Shown: one piece after another, positions 1 to 9,455 of the stretch
Layout: each line of letters starts with the position of its first letter
How positions within the stretch are numbered: position 1 is the first letter of the stretch
NCBI RefSeq assembly: GCF_038562415.1
Contig: NZ_JBCFBA010000003.1
Location: 152,717 to 216,716 of the forward strand
DNA length: 64,000 nt
Direction of reading: 5' to 3'
Origin: Solidesulfovibrio sp.
Lineage (GTDB): Bacteria > Desulfobacterota > Desulfovibrionia > Desulfovibrionales > Desulfovibrionaceae
The notes under the pieces: generated by a model
Seen by the model: the letters and a program-made list of their open reading frames with translations, nothing else
Told to the model about the DNA's origin: nothing
Database searches by the model: none
Made by a program: the position numbers and the translations under genes

Positions 1-258
1 GCAGGCCGGTACGTCGAGCCTTTTGACCTCGGGCATGGCGGTCAGGGTGGTGAGCAGCAGCCTGGTGCTTTCGGTGAGGCTGGCCTGGGTCTGGGCCATG
101 GCGGCGGCCGCGCGGCGGGCCTCGTTCACGGCGTCGGTGACGAGGTGGCGGCGCTGCCGGAGGCCGTCGTAGAGTTGCAGGGCCAGGGCGGGCAGCACGG
201 CCAGCAGGGTGACAAGGACAAGCCCCATCCGTATGGAGGGCGTCCGAGGCAGCTTCAC
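1..258 (-). CDS. Membrane-anchored sensor protein, N-terminal fragment (cut by window edge)
   Basis: The reading frame opens with a GTG at 258 and runs off the left edge of the window. The first residues are basic (VKLPRTPSIR) and are followed by one hydrophobic segment of about 20 residues (MGLVLVTLLAVLPALALQLY). A helical stretch rich in Ala, Arg, Leu and Thr comes next, containing LTESTRLLLTTLTAMPEV. This is the usual beginning of the extracytoplasmic sensor region of Desulfovibrio PAS/GGDEF or histidine-kinase proteins, but the output domain lies outside the window, so the class cannot be decided. An in-frame ATG at 228 is a possible alternative start, although it would remove the basic anchor. 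Confidence 0.55.
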   Translation of the reverse strand, partial: MKLPRTPSIRMGLVLVTLLAVLPALALQLYDGLRQRRHLVTDAVNEARRAAAAMAQTQASLTESTRLLLTTLTAMPEVKRLDVPAC

Positions 259-281
259 AGGGCTTCTCCAGCGGTCGCGGC

Positions 282-473
282 CTAGGCCCGCCGCAGCCAG
301 CGCAGCAGGCGCCCGGCCACGTCCAGGCCGTCGAAAAGGCCGGCCCACGAACGACGCGCCGCCGTCCCGGCCAGCCCCCACTCCAGGCGCAACAGGCGAC
401 GCTCCAGTTCGCCGCGCATGACCAGCCGCCGTTTCTCCTCGGCGATCCGCCGCAATTGGCCGTCTAGAAACAT
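282..473 (-). CDS. Small basic YqjK-like protein
   Basis: This 63-aa protein is very rich in Arg and Leu (LRRIAEEKRRLVMRGELERR, then WAGLFDGLDVAGRLLRWLRRA). It is the third gene of a tight operon: its ATG at 473 lies inside the 3' end of the holin-like gene, overlapping by 10 nt, which suggests translational coupling. Size, basic character and position after DUF883 and Holin-X-like genes match E. coli yqjK in the yqjC-D-E-K cluster. That match is by context; sequence identity is weak and the function is unknown. A longer frame extends upstream to 614, but it would lie wholly inside the neighbouring gene and is rejected. Confidence 0.6.
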   Translation of the reverse strand: MFLDGQLRRIAEEKRRLVMRGELERRLLRLEWGLAGTAARRSWAGLFDGLDVAGRLLRWLRRA

Positions 474-841
474 GCCCTGTCCTTTTTGAGGGCCGCCAGG
501 CTCTCGGCGAAAACGCCGGACAGGGCGGCCAGGCGGACGCGCATGCGCGCCAGCACGACCGCGCCGGCGGCGACGGCCAGGGCCGCGCCGCCTCCGGCCG
601 CCGCCGCCCGCCACGGGGGCGGCACGGCCAGGATGACGGCCAGGGCGCCGAGCCCCAGGCCCAGAAGCAGCAGGCCGCAGCCCAGGCAGGTCAGCAGCAG
701 GATCTGGACCAGGCGCACGGCGGCTTCCCTGGCCTCCAGTCCGGCCAGTTCCAGGCGCGACAGGGCCATGTCCGCCAAGGCGGCGGAAATCCCCGAGAAC
801 GCGTCGGCGAAGGCCGCCATCGCGGCCGGCAGCGAGGCCAT
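464..841 (-). CDS. Holin-X/YqjE-like two-helix membrane protein (phage_holin_3_6 family)
   Basis: The 125-aa protein has an N-terminal amphipathic region (residues 1-45, MALSRLELAGLEAREAAVRL). Two transmembrane helices follow, at about 46-70 (ILLLTCLGCGLLLLGLGLGALAVIL) and 78-98. It ends in a basic tail, LAALKKDRACF. This arrangement is that of the PF07332 Holin-X/YqjE family of inner-membrane proteins, which occur next to DUF883 proteins and have no proven lytic role. The gene starts one base after the DUF883 stop region and overlaps the next gene, so all three are probably co-transcribed from about 1180. There are no phage genes nearby, so a prophage holin is unlikely. Confidence 0.75.
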   Translation of the reverse strand: MASLPAAMAAFADAFSGISAALADMALSRLELAGLEAREAAVRLVQILLLTCLGCGLLLLGLGLGALAVILAVPPPWRAAAAGGGAALAVAAGAVVLARMRVRLAALSGVFAESLAALKKDRACF

Positions 842-842
842 G

Positions 843-1151
843 CTATTTCCGGCTCAAGAACCAGCCGAGGAAAAGCCCCAGCAGGAAACTGCCGCCCACG
901 ACATGGTAGGGCCGCTCCCGCACCACCCGGTCCGCGGCGGCCACGGCGTCGTCGAGGGCTTCCTCGAGGACGCCGTCGAGTTCGGCGTATTTTTCCTTGG
1001 CCGTGTTGAGGCGTTCCTCCAACTGGGCCCTGGCCTTGCGGATGCGCTCGTCGGCCTCGCCGGCCGTGGCGTCGAGCAGGGCGCCGGCATGGCGGGCGAT
1101 CTCCCGCAGTTCCCTTGCCGCTTCATCGGGATAGCCGCGTTTGCTGGGCAT
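843..1151 (-). CDS. DUF883/ElaB-YqjD-like membrane-anchored protein
   Basis: This 102-aa protein is almost entirely helical, with charged heptads (EARELREIARHAGALLDA, DERIRKARAQLEERLNTAKEKYAE). It carries a C-terminal glycine-rich membrane anchor, HVVGGSFLLGLFLGWFLSRK. This is the pattern of the DUF883 family, whose E. coli members YqjD and ElaB tether to the inner membrane and bind ribosomes in stationary phase. ATG 1151 is chosen because GGAGG lies 8 nt upstream. A start at 1181 would add ten residues and has no ribosome-binding site. First gene of the three-gene operon running leftward. Confidence 0.8.
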   Translation of the reverse strand: MPSKRGYPDEAARELREIARHAGALLDATAGEADERIRKARAQLEERLNTAKEKYAELDGVLEEALDDAVAAADRVVRERPYHVVGGSFLLGLFLGWFLSRK

Positions 1152-1255
1152 GGCGTTTCCTCCGCAGGCAATGGTTTCCATAGGCAGGCGTTACCCTTTT
1201 GCGGGCAGGCTGTCCATGGCCGGGACGACAAAGGGACGTCCCGGGCCGCGGCTTT

Positions 1256-1277
1256 AAAAAATACGAGAGTATTTTTT
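1256..1277. promoter_or_regulatory. AT-rich inverted repeat between kinase and DUF883 operon
   Basis: The perfect 9-bp arms AAAAAATAC and GTATTTTTT surround GAGA. This stands out in a GC-rich context. Read leftward it ends in six T residues and could be a weak terminator for the kinase gene; it could equally be an operator in front of the DUF883 operon. A second, GC-rich repeat (CGGGACG...CGTCCCG, 1221-1243) lies next to it. Confidence 0.35.
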
Positions 1278-1340
1278 ATGAAAAAATGAGTTCCAGGCGT
1301 TACACGCCAATAAGCATGGACCCTCTTCGCGGACGCGGCC

Positions 1341-2960
1341 CTAGGCCTCCGTGTCACCCAGCGGCAGGGCGACATGGAAGGCGCTGCCCGCGCCGGGGGC
1401 GCTGTCGAGCCAGATCCGGCCGCCCATGCTCCGGGTGAGCAGGGCGCACAGGGTCAGCCCCAGGCCCGTGCCGCCAAAGGGCCGGGTGGTCGAGGCGTCG
1501 AGCTGGGTGAAGGGCTCGAACACGCGCGCCCGGGCCTCTTCGGGAATGCCGATGCCGGTGTCGGCCACGGTATAGCGCAACTGCCCGCCGCCCAGGGCCA
1601 CCGTCAGGCGCACCGTCCCGGCCGGGGTGAACTTCACGGCGTTGTCGAGGAGGTTGCCCAGCACCTGGCCGACCCGGTCCGGATCGCCCAGGGCCTTTCG
1701 CGGCGCGTCCGGGGCCACGTCCACGGTCAGGGCCAGGCCCTTGGCCCCGGCCCGGTCGGCGTACTCCCGGCCGAGGCGGTGGGCCAGTTCGCGGGGATCG
1801 TAGGCCTCCCGGCAAAACGCCAGGTGGCCGGAATGGACGCGGGAGACGTCGAGGATGTCGGAAAAAAGGCGCAGGAGGTTTTCGCCCGCCTCCTCCTGGG
1901 CGCGCAGCAAGGCTTCCTGACCGGGGGTCAGGCCCGAGTCGCGCAGGAGGTCCACCATGCCGAGGATGGTGTTGAGCGGTGTGCGGACCTCGTGGCTGAC
2001 CAGCGACAGGAAGCGGTTCTGGGTCTGGCTGGCCGCCTCGGCCTCCTCCTTGGCCAGGCGCAGGGCCCGCTCCATGGCCTTGCGGCCGGTGATGTCCATC
2101 ATGACCGACAGCAGGCAGGGCTCGCCGTAGCCCTCCACGGGAATGCCCGAGAAAAGCCCGGTGGCGGTGCGGCCGTCCTTGAACCGGACCTCGATCTCCA
2201 TGTTGCGGACGAGGCCCTCCGCTTCGATGGCCCGGACGATGCGGGCGCTGGCCTCGAAGTCGATCCAGATGCCGAGCTCCTCGGCCGTGCGGCCGAGGAC
2301 GTCGTCCCGGGAATAGCCCGTGAGGGAGGAGAAGGTCGCGTTGATGTCCAGGAAGCGGCCGTCGGGCAGCGTGGTGACGGCGATGACGGCCGGAGTCAGG
2401 CGCAGGAGCTTTTCCAGCCGGTCCCGGCTTTCCTCGATGGCCCGGCGGGCTTCGGCCTCGTGGCTGACGTCCCGGGCGTAGACGGCCAGGCGCTTTTTCC
2501 CGGTCGGCCCGGCGGGCAGGGGGCTGAGGACGTTGTCCAGGGTCCGGCCGTCGCGCACGTCGGTGAAGCGCATGGGCTGGCCCGTGGCCAGGGCCTGGCG
2601 GTAGCGCTCCCGTCGGGCGTCGACGATGGCCGGGTCGGTCATGGCCAGGATGTCGCACCCGAGCATGCCCGGCACCGAGCGGCCGAAGCGGCGGGCGGCG
2701 GTCTCGTTGACGGCCAGGACGCGATGGTCCTCGTCCAGGACCAGGATGGCGTCGCTCGTGGCCGCGAAGACCGTTTCGAGGAGGTCGTGTTCGGCGGCCA
2801 GTTCGCGCCGGGCGGCCCGGGTGCGGGCGATCTCGGCGGTGATGCGCCGGGAGCGCCACAGGACCACGGCGAGGGCCACGACCAGGAGGAGGCCGGCCAG
2901 GAGATCGGATACGGGGTGTGAGGCGAGCCAGGGCCACAGGCCCGGGACGTCGGCCGCCAT
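1341..2960 (-). CDS. PAS-PAS sensor histidine kinase
   Basis: From ATG 2960 the product is 539 aa. It has one membrane segment near residues 15-32 (DLLAGLLLVVALAVVLW), a PAS domain (HDLLETVFAATSDAILVLDEDH...) and a second PAS (LRLTPAVIAVTTLPDGRFLDINATF...). The kinase core follows: H box SHEVRTPLN, N box GNLLDNAVKFT, G1 DTGIGIP, G2 GGTGLGL. There is no receiver domain, so the partner regulator is elsewhere. The start is uncertain. Upstream in-frame residues (AGRIAAGLSWALLPGPAMA) look like a signal peptide but have no ATG, GTG or TTG after the Nif11 gene ends, so a non-standard start is possible. Lies 116 nt downstream of the Nif11-like gene and in the same direction, so probably co-transcribed with it. 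Confidence 0.85.
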   Translation of the reverse strand: MAADVPGLWPWLASHPVSDLLAGLLLVVALAVVLWRSRRITAEIARTRAARRELAAEHDLLETVFAATSDAILVLDEDHRVLAVNETAARRFGRSVPGMLGCDILAMTDPAIVDARRERYRQALATGQPMRFTDVRDGRTLDNVLSPLPAGPTGKKRLAVYARDVSHEAEARRAIEESRDRLEKLLRLTPAVIAVTTLPDGRFLDINATFSSLTGYSRDDVLGRTAEELGIWIDFEASARIVRAIEAEGLVRNMEIEVRFKDGRTATGLFSGIPVEGYGEPCLLSVMMDITGRKAMERALRLAKEEAEAASQTQNRFLSLVSHEVRTPLNTILGMVDLLRDSGLTPGQEALLRAQEEAGENLLRLFSDILDVSRVHSGHLAFCREAYDPRELAHRLGREYADRAGAKGLALTVDVAPDAPRKALGDPDRVGQVLGNLLDNAVKFTPAGTVRLTVALGGGQLRYTVADTGIGIPEEARARVFEPFTQLDASTTRPFGGTGLGLTLCALLTRSMGGRIWLDSAPGAGSAFHVALPLGDTEA

Positions 2961-3076
2961 GGCCGGCCCAGGGAGCAGCGCCCACGACAGGCCGGCCGCG
3001 ATCCGGCCGGCCCAACGGCAAACGGCCCGCGGGCCGTGGCGAGCGGCGGCGGGCCGGCAAGGAGGCGAGAGGCCGT

Positions 3077-3322
3077 CTACATGAATTCGTAACAGCCGTG
3101 GCCGTGCTGGCGGCGAACCCGCTCGATCACCGCCGTGCGGGCCTCGGACGGGCTGCCGCCGGGGCTGGTGACGCACACGAGCTCGGCCGGCGAGAACCGG
3201 TAGCCCTGGGTGATGACGAAGCGGCGGCGCTCCCATTTGTTGCGGCACTCTCCAAGGGCCCAGCGAAAGGCCTGATCCTCGCGGAGCCTGTTGACGAAAT
3301 CCTTGGCGCTTTGCAGGGACAT
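3077..3322 (-). CDS. Nif11-family small protein
   Basis: The protein has 81 aa. Residues 1-50 (MSLQSAKDFVNRLREDQAFR...RRRFVITQGYRFSPAELVCV) match the Nif11 domain pattern: an N-terminal helix with FVNRLREDQAFR, a short linker, then a GYRFSPAEL helix. The tail is basic and ends HGHGCYEFM, with one Cys near the C-terminus. ATG 3322 is preceded by GGGAGGAAGG. Nif11 domains occur in nitrogen-fixation accessory proteins and as leader sequences of some RiPP precursors. No lanthipeptide, radical-SAM or protease partner lies next to it, so a RiPP role is not supported. The downstream neighbour is a PAS histidine kinase. Confidence 0.65.
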   Translation of the reverse strand: MSLQSAKDFVNRLREDQAFRWALGECRNKWERRRFVITQGYRFSPAELVCVTSPGGSPSEARTAVIERVRRQHGHGCYEFM

Positions 3323-3526
3323 GCTACCTTCCTCCCGAATATGTCGAGAGGCATGCATAAAACGTACAACTCGCCGCGTGTCCTGAATTTTTTAAAAAAA
3401 ATACAATAATTCAAAATGGTTGTCGCGTCATGCCCCAACGGGGCGCCTGTCGCCTGCCCGCGCCGCCGTTTGACTCGGTCAAACGGCGCGCCCAGGCCGG
3501 TCCATCCGCTTAACCGGCCGGACCGC

Positions 3527-3850
3527 CTAGGGGTAGTTGGTGTTGCAGTACTTGCGGCACCAGTTGTAGGCCATGAGCACCGTCGGGCTGCACCCGTCGA
3601 ATTCGTTGGGCACGTACTGCCGGTTGTAGACCGTGTCGCAGCCTTTCGTGCAGTCCTCGCGCGTGGCGTGCTTCGCCGACAGCACGTCGGTATCGTACTC
3701 GTTGCAGATGGTGAGGGTGTCGCAGGAGGCCTTGCGGCCGATGGAGGTGTAGCAGAAGCCCCGGAATTCCGAATCGCTCAAGGGCCTCGACGCGCAACCC
3801 CACAGGCCGACGGCCAGCATGGTCAGCAGCAGCAACGACAACGGCTTCAT
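3527..3850 (-). CDS. Cysteine-rich lipoprotein
   Basis: This 107-aa protein has a lipoprotein signal (MKPLSLLLLTMLAVGLWGC) with the lipobox LWGC at residues 16-19. The mature part holds eight further cysteines, several in the spacing C-x5-C-x4-C (CYTS, CDTL, CNEY, CTKG, CDTV, CSPT, CRKY, CNTN). That suggests four disulfides or a metal/cofactor role in the periplasm. ATG 3850 has GGAAGGAG upstream. No family recognised. The two upstream start codons in the same frame (3922 and beyond) add only low-complexity sequence and are rejected. It stands alone, with a long non-coding stretch on its 5' side. Confidence 0.65.
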   Translation of the reverse strand: MKPLSLLLLTMLAVGLWGCASRPLSDSEFRGFCYTSIGRKASCDTLTICNEYDTDVLSAKHATREDCTKGCDTVYNRQYVPNEFDGCSPTVLMAYNWCRKYCNTNYP

Positions 3851-4150
3851 GGCGTGGCTCCTTCCTGGCGGGGCGTTTGCGGCGGCGGTCCGGCGCCGGC
3901 CCGTTTTCCCGCATGCCGGCACGATATACCGCCTTGGGGCGCCTTGGAAGCCCCCAGGCGCCCCGAGGCATCGAAACCCCGTCCGGCCGCCGGGTACAAA
4001 GCCTTGTACCGTCTTCCCGGCCCTTGGCCGGGCCGGTCAAGGATTCTGTACGCCGACCGGGGCGGAAGGATCTGGGACGGTTCTGAAAATGTCAGGATAT
4101 CTTATTGAAATATAGCGATTTTTTTGGAGTCTTGTCAGGTTCGTTTGGTT

Positions 4151-4166
4151 TGGCCCGTTCCTTGCT
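4151..4166 (+). promoter_or_regulatory. Sigma54-type (-24/-12) promoter
   Basis: TGGCCCGTTCCTTGCT matches the consensus TGGCACG-N4-TTGCW apart from A to C at one position. The invariant GG and GC are exactly spaced. It sits in a 565-nt stretch without protein genes and points at the short unit ending at 4242. Expected start of transcription is about 4177. Confidence 0.6.
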
Positions 4167-4176
4167 ATTCCTGTTT

Positions 4177-4242
4177 CATCCTTCCTCCAAGAAACAATTT
4201 TAGGAAAAGGACTCTCGGGATGGCGACCTGAGAGTCCTTTTT
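4177..4242 (+). ncRNA. Candidate sigma54-dependent small RNA with anti-SD 5' end
   Basis: From the predicted start to the end of the terminator U-run is about 66 nt. The 5' part carries CCTTCCTCC (4180-4188), complementary to strong ribosome-binding sites such as GGAGGAAGG. An A/U-rich linker and a stable 3' terminator stem-loop follow. No ORF with a start and ribosome-binding site fits inside. Unpaired C/U-rich 5' end plus 3' terminator is the usual layout of trans-acting sRNAs. Inferred from promoter and terminator only; it matches no RNA family I recognise. Confidence 0.45.
4205..4242 (+). terminator. Intrinsic terminator (possibly bidirectional)
   Basis: AAAAGGACTCTC pairs with GAGAGTCCTTTT around a 13-nt loop, followed by T residues to 4242. 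The mirrored A-run means it could also stop leftward transcription. In the + direction no protein gene precedes it, which is why an RNA gene is proposed. Confidence 0.75.
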
Positions 4243-4355
4243 CGATTTTGGGGCCGGCGGCCTCTTGCCGGATCGGCGGGCGGCATTCCGCCTGTGGCCT
4301 CGCGGGCGGGGGACCGGCTTGGCGCGCCGGGCCTGGCCGGGACGGTCTCGGGCCC

Positions 4356-4389
4356 AAAAAAAACCGGAAGGGGACAAGCCCCCTCCGGT
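4356..4389 (-). terminator. Intrinsic terminator of glnS
   Basis: Read leftward, ACCGGAGGGGG pairs with CCCCTTCCGGT around CTTGT and is followed by eight T residues. It lies 27 nt beyond the glnS stop. Confidence 0.8.
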
Positions 4390-4415
4390 CGCGTACAAAA
4401 GCTTTGACCGCCGCC

Positions 4416-6122
<1,707 letters not shown>

Positions 6123-6247
6123 GGCTGGACCTCGTTGCTGGGTGGGAGTCAAGCGGCCGGCGGGGCCGCGAGAAACCGGGAAAATAAGCCAAAACCGGCG
6201 GGGGGTCAAATGAGGCCGGGACCGGCGAGGCCAGCCCGGCCCAAGGG

Positions 6248-6281
6248 AAAACCGGCCGGGCGCGGGGCGCGCCGGCCGGTT
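6248..6281 (-). terminator. Terminator hairpin of the SH3-like gene
   Basis: Long GC-rich stem: AACCGGCCGGCGCGC read leftward pairs with GCGCCCGGCCGGTT, then TTCCC. It begins 18 nt past the SH3-like stop at 6299. Confidence 0.6.
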
Positions 6282-6298
6282 CACGGGCGTCCGGTGGG

Positions 6299-6658
6299 CT
6301 AGAACACGATGTTGTTGGTGTTGACCCAGCCGTACTTGTTGAGGCTCGGCACGTGGACCAGGGCCCAGCCTTCGCGGTCGTCGATGAGGATGCCGACCGG
6401 GGTGCCGATGGGCATTTTGGCCAATTCGCCACAGTAGGTGCCTTCGCAGATGCGCAGCGGCAGGCCGGTGAAGCCCGCCGTGGCCGTGCGTTGGGGCGTC
6501 AGTGTCCAGGTCTCGGCCACAATGGCCCGTTGCAGCGAGTCCATGGCCATGGCCGGCGTCGCGGCCGGGCCTTGGGCCTGGGCGATACCGGCTGCGCCAA
6601 GGAACACGACCGCCAGGAACGCGAGCACGAACATCGGGAACATACGTCGGTTCTTCAT
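6299..6658 (-). CDS. Secreted SH3-like (SH3b) domain protein
   Basis: The protein has 119 aa with a clear Sec signal peptide ([21 protein letters not shown]...AQAQ). The single small domain holds [36 protein letters not shown] and ends [12 protein letters not shown]. The pattern of a start strand, a G-x-P turn, W-A-L-V-H-V and G-W-V is that of bacterial SH3 (SH3_3/SH3b) domains, which bind peptidoglycan or act as periplasmic adaptors. Two cysteines (CEGTYC) could form a disulfide. ATG 6658 has CAGGAGG upstream, and a promoter is visible at 6761-6788. Specific role unknown. Confidence 0.7.
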   Translation of the reverse strand: MKNRRMFPMFVLAFLAVVFLGAAGIAQAQGPAATPAMAMDSLQRAIVAETWTLTPQRTATAGFTGLPLRICEGTYCGELAKMPIGTPVGILIDDREGWALVHVPSLNKYGWVNTNNIVF

Positions 6659-6760
6659 AAAAACCTCCTGCGTCTTTCGCCGCGCCGGACCGCCGGCGCG
6701 GCGCCGTCCCGAGTACGGCGGTGCCCCTCCTCCCGCGGAAGAGGCGCCCGCACTATTTCC

Positions 6761-6788
6761 ACTATATCCCCTGATTTTCGTCCGTCAA
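6761..6788 (-). promoter_or_regulatory. Sigma70-type promoter for the SH3-like gene
   Basis: Read leftward: TTGACG, 16-nt spacer, TATAGT. The start codon is about 100 nt downstream. The rest of the 316-nt gap (6659-6974) also holds a 13-bp palindrome AAATGT-A-ACATTT (6866-6878), a possible operator for the divergent gene at 6975. Confidence 0.55.
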
Positions 6789-6974
6789 CGGCGATTTTTC
6801 CCTTTTCCTTCCCCTGGCGCCCCGGGCCGGACGCGGGCCGATCAACCCGCTGCGATTGTTGACGAAAATGTAACATTTCCGATGGTTTTTTCATGTTTAT
6901 CATTGTATTTCAGTATGTTGACAATTGAACGCCCATCCTGCAATGCAGGGGGCATCTTTTCCAGAGGCGACATT

Positions 6975-9455
6975 ATGGCCATGTATTTCCGGGGCGCGTC
7001 CCCCGATGTCCCCGACGACGCCTTTCGCCGCGTGTTCCTGTGCTCCCCCAACGCCGCGCTGCTGCGCGACGCCGACGGCCGGGTCCTGGCCGTCAACGCC
7101 GCCTTCGAGGCCCTGTTCGGCCTGGAGGCCGGCGACGTGGTCGGCCATGACCTGCGCGAGGTGGTGCGCCCCACCCAGGGCCGGCCGGGCGAGGAGGGCG
7201 AGGTCTGGAGCCTGTGCGGCGCGGCGTTTTTGCGCCAGACCCGCTGGAGCGCCGGCGAGGGCGAGGCGGTGGACGTCAGCGTCTCCCAGTTCGCCGTGGG
7301 CGCGCTGGCGGGCCGGCCGATCTCGTGCGTGCTGTTTCGCGACATCTCCGGCCGGCGCCGGGCCGAGGAACAGCTGCGCGCCGCCGAGCGCAAATACCGC
7401 TCCATTTTCGAAAACGCCGTGGAAGGCATCTTCCAGACCACGCCCGAGGGCCGCTACCTGGAGGTCAACGGCACGCTGGCCCGCATCTACGGTTTCGATT
7501 CCGTGGCCGAGATGACCGAGCACTTCCGCGACATCAAAAACCAGCTCTACGTCGTGCCCAGCCGCCGGGACGACTTCGTGCGCGAGTTGGCCGCCCACGA
7601 CCAGGTGCGCGATTTCGAGTCCGAGATCCGCAAGAAGGACGGCTCCACCATCTGGATCTCCGAAAACGCCCGGGTGGTGCGCGACACGGCCGGCGACCCC
7701 CTGTATTACGAGGGCACGGTGGTGGACATCACCGACCGCAAGCTGGCCGAGGAGGCCCTGGCCACCCAGCGGGCCTATTTCGCCCAGCTGTTCGCCAATT
7801 CGCCCCAGGCCATTTCGCTCATCGACACCCACCGCAACATCGTGGACGTCAACGCCGCCTTCGAGGAGTTGTTCGGCTACCGGGCGGCGGACATCAAGGG
7901 CTACGGCATGCGGGCGTTCATCGTGCCGGAAAACCTGCTCACGGAATGCGAGAACGTGCGCGGCTCCATCCTTTTCGGCAAGTCGGTGGTCCGCGAGACC
8001 GCCCGCCTCCACCGCGACGGCCGGCTCATCCCCGTGTCCATGATCGGCTTCCCCATCGTCATCAAGGGCGCCGTCCAGGGCATCGTCTACACCTACCAGG
8101 ACATTTCCGAGCGCAAGGCCTTCGAGGAGCAGATCACCCACCAGGCCTTCCACGACGCCCTGACCGGGCTGCCCAACCGCAGCCTGTTCGCCGACCGCCT
8201 GGAACGGGCGCTTACGCGCGCCGCCCGGCGCGGCGACTACCAGTACGCCGTGCTCATGATCGACCTCAACAAGTTCAAGGGCATAAACGACACCCTGGGC
8301 CACCAGGCCGGGGATCAGCTGCTGGTCGAGGTGGCCCGGCGCATCGCGGGCTGCGTGCGCGGCATGGACACCGTGGCCCGGCTCGGCGGGGACGAGTTCG
8401 CCGTCATCCTGGAGGAGCTCAAGTCGAAAAAGGAAGTCATGGCCGTGGTGGAGCGCATCGGGGCCTGCCTGGGCCAGCCCTGCCGCCTGTGCGGCACCAG
8501 TGTGACCCCGGGGGCCAGCATCGGCATCGTGCTGCGCACCCGCGACTACGCCTCGGCCGAGGACCTCCTGCGCGACGCCGACATCGCCATGTACCGGGCC
8601 AAGGAGCAGGGCCGGGCGTCCGTGATCTTCGACCGCAAGATGCACCAGGAGATCCTGGAGGCCATCAGCCTCGAAGCCGACCTGCGCCATGCCATCGAGG
8701 CCGGGGAGCTGCTGCTGCACTACCAGCCCATCGTGGACGTGCAGCACGGCGCCATCGAGGGCTTCGAGGCGCTGGTGCGCTGGGACCACCCCTCGCGCGG
8801 GCTGGTGCCGCCGGCGCAGTTCATCCCCCTGGCCGAGGAGACGGGGCTCATCCTGCCGCTTGGCCGCTTCGTCATCGCCGAGGCCTGCCGGCAACTGCGC
8901 GACTGGCAGCGCGAGATGCCCGAGGCGCGGGGGCTTTCGGTCAGCGTCAACGTGTCCTGCCGCCAGTTCGTCAAAGACGGGCTGGTGGAACACGTGGCCC
9001 AGGTGCTGGCCGACACGGGCCTGGCCCCGGAGTGCCTCAAGCTCGAGATCACCGAGTCCGTGCTCATGCACGACGCCCAGCACACGGCCCAGGAACTGAC
9101 GCGCCTGAAGGCCCTTGGCGTCAAGATCGCCATCGACGACTTCGGCACGGGCTATTCGTCGCTGTCCTACCTGCGCCAGCTGCCCATCGACCACTTGAAG
9201 ATCGACCGCTCGTTCATCAGCGGCGAGGGCTGCGACGGCGAGAGCCAGGAGATCGTCAAATCCATCATCTCCCTGGCCCGAAGCCTGGGGCTCACGGTCA
9301 TCGCCGAGGGCGTGGAGCGGGCCGACCAGCTGACGCGCCTGCGCCAGGCCGCCTGCGACAAGGCGCAGGGCTTCATGTTCTCGCGGCCCCTGGACAGGCA
9401 CGCCGCCGCCCGGTTCCTCCGCCGGGGAGCCCAGGGCGAGGGGGCCTGCCCGTGA
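6975..9455 (+). CDS. PAS-PAS-PAS-GGDEF-EAL cyclic-di-GMP enzyme
   Basis: The 826-aa cytoplasmic protein has no membrane segment. PAS domains lie at about 15-125, 135-255 and 260-380. A GGDEF domain (385-550) has an intact GGDEF motif at 471-475 and an inhibitory site R463-G-M-D466 five residues before it. The EAL domain (565-815) has EAL at 598-600 plus LEITESVLM, DDFGTGYSSL and KIDRSFI. Both catalytic motifs look intact, so it could make and break cyclic-di-GMP, with the balance set by the PAS sensors. ATG 6975 with GAGG 9 nt upstream is preferred; the upstream frame to 6438 covers the SH3-like gene and is rejected. Confidence 0.93.
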   Translation: MAMYFRGASPDVPDDAFRRVFLCSPNAALLRDADGRVLAVNAAFEALFGLEAGDVVGHDLREVVRPTQGRPGEEGEVWSLCGAAFLRQTRWSAGEGEAVDVSVSQFAVGALAGRPISCVLFRDISGRRRAEEQLRAAERKYRSIFENAVEGIFQTTPEGRYLEVNGTLARIYGFDSVAEMTEHFRDIKNQLYVVPSRRDDFVRELAAHDQVRDFESEIRKKDGSTIWISENARVVRDTAGDPLYYEGTVVDITDRKLAEEALATQRAYFAQLFANSPQAISLIDTHRNIVDVNAAFEELFGYRAADIKGYGMRAFIVPENLLTECENVRGSILFGKSVVRETARLHRDGRLIPVSMIGFPIVIKGAVQGIVYTYQDISERKAFEEQITHQAFHDALTGLPNRSLFADRLERALTRAARRGDYQYAVLMIDLNKFKGINDTLGHQAGDQLLVEVARRIAGCVRGMDTVARLGGDEFAVILEELKSKKEVMAVVERIGACLGQPCRLCGTSVTPGASIGIVLRTRDYASAEDLLRDADIAMYRAKEQGRASVIFDRKMHQEILEAISLEADLRHAIEAGELLLHYQPIVDVQHGAIEGFEALVRWDHPSRGLVPPAQFIPLAEETGLILPLGRFVIAEACRQLRDWQREMPEARGLSVSVNVSCRQFVKDGLVEHVAQVLADTGLAPECLKLEITESVLMHDAQHTAQELTRLKALGVKIAIDDFGTGYSSLSYLRQLPIDHLKIDRSFISGEGCDGESQEIVKSIISLARSLGLTVIAEGVERADQLTRLRQAACDKAQGFMFSRPLDRHAAARFLRRGAQGEGACP

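Noticed and set aside
464..841. Prophage holin
   Set aside because: No phage genes around it; the neighbours match the chromosomal yqjD-E-K type cluster.
3077..3322. Nif11 protein as a RiPP precursor with a biosynthetic cluster
   Set aside because: No lanthionine synthetase, radical-SAM enzyme or dedicated protease within reach. The exporter with C39-like domains is 31 kb away and its peptidase sites are dead.
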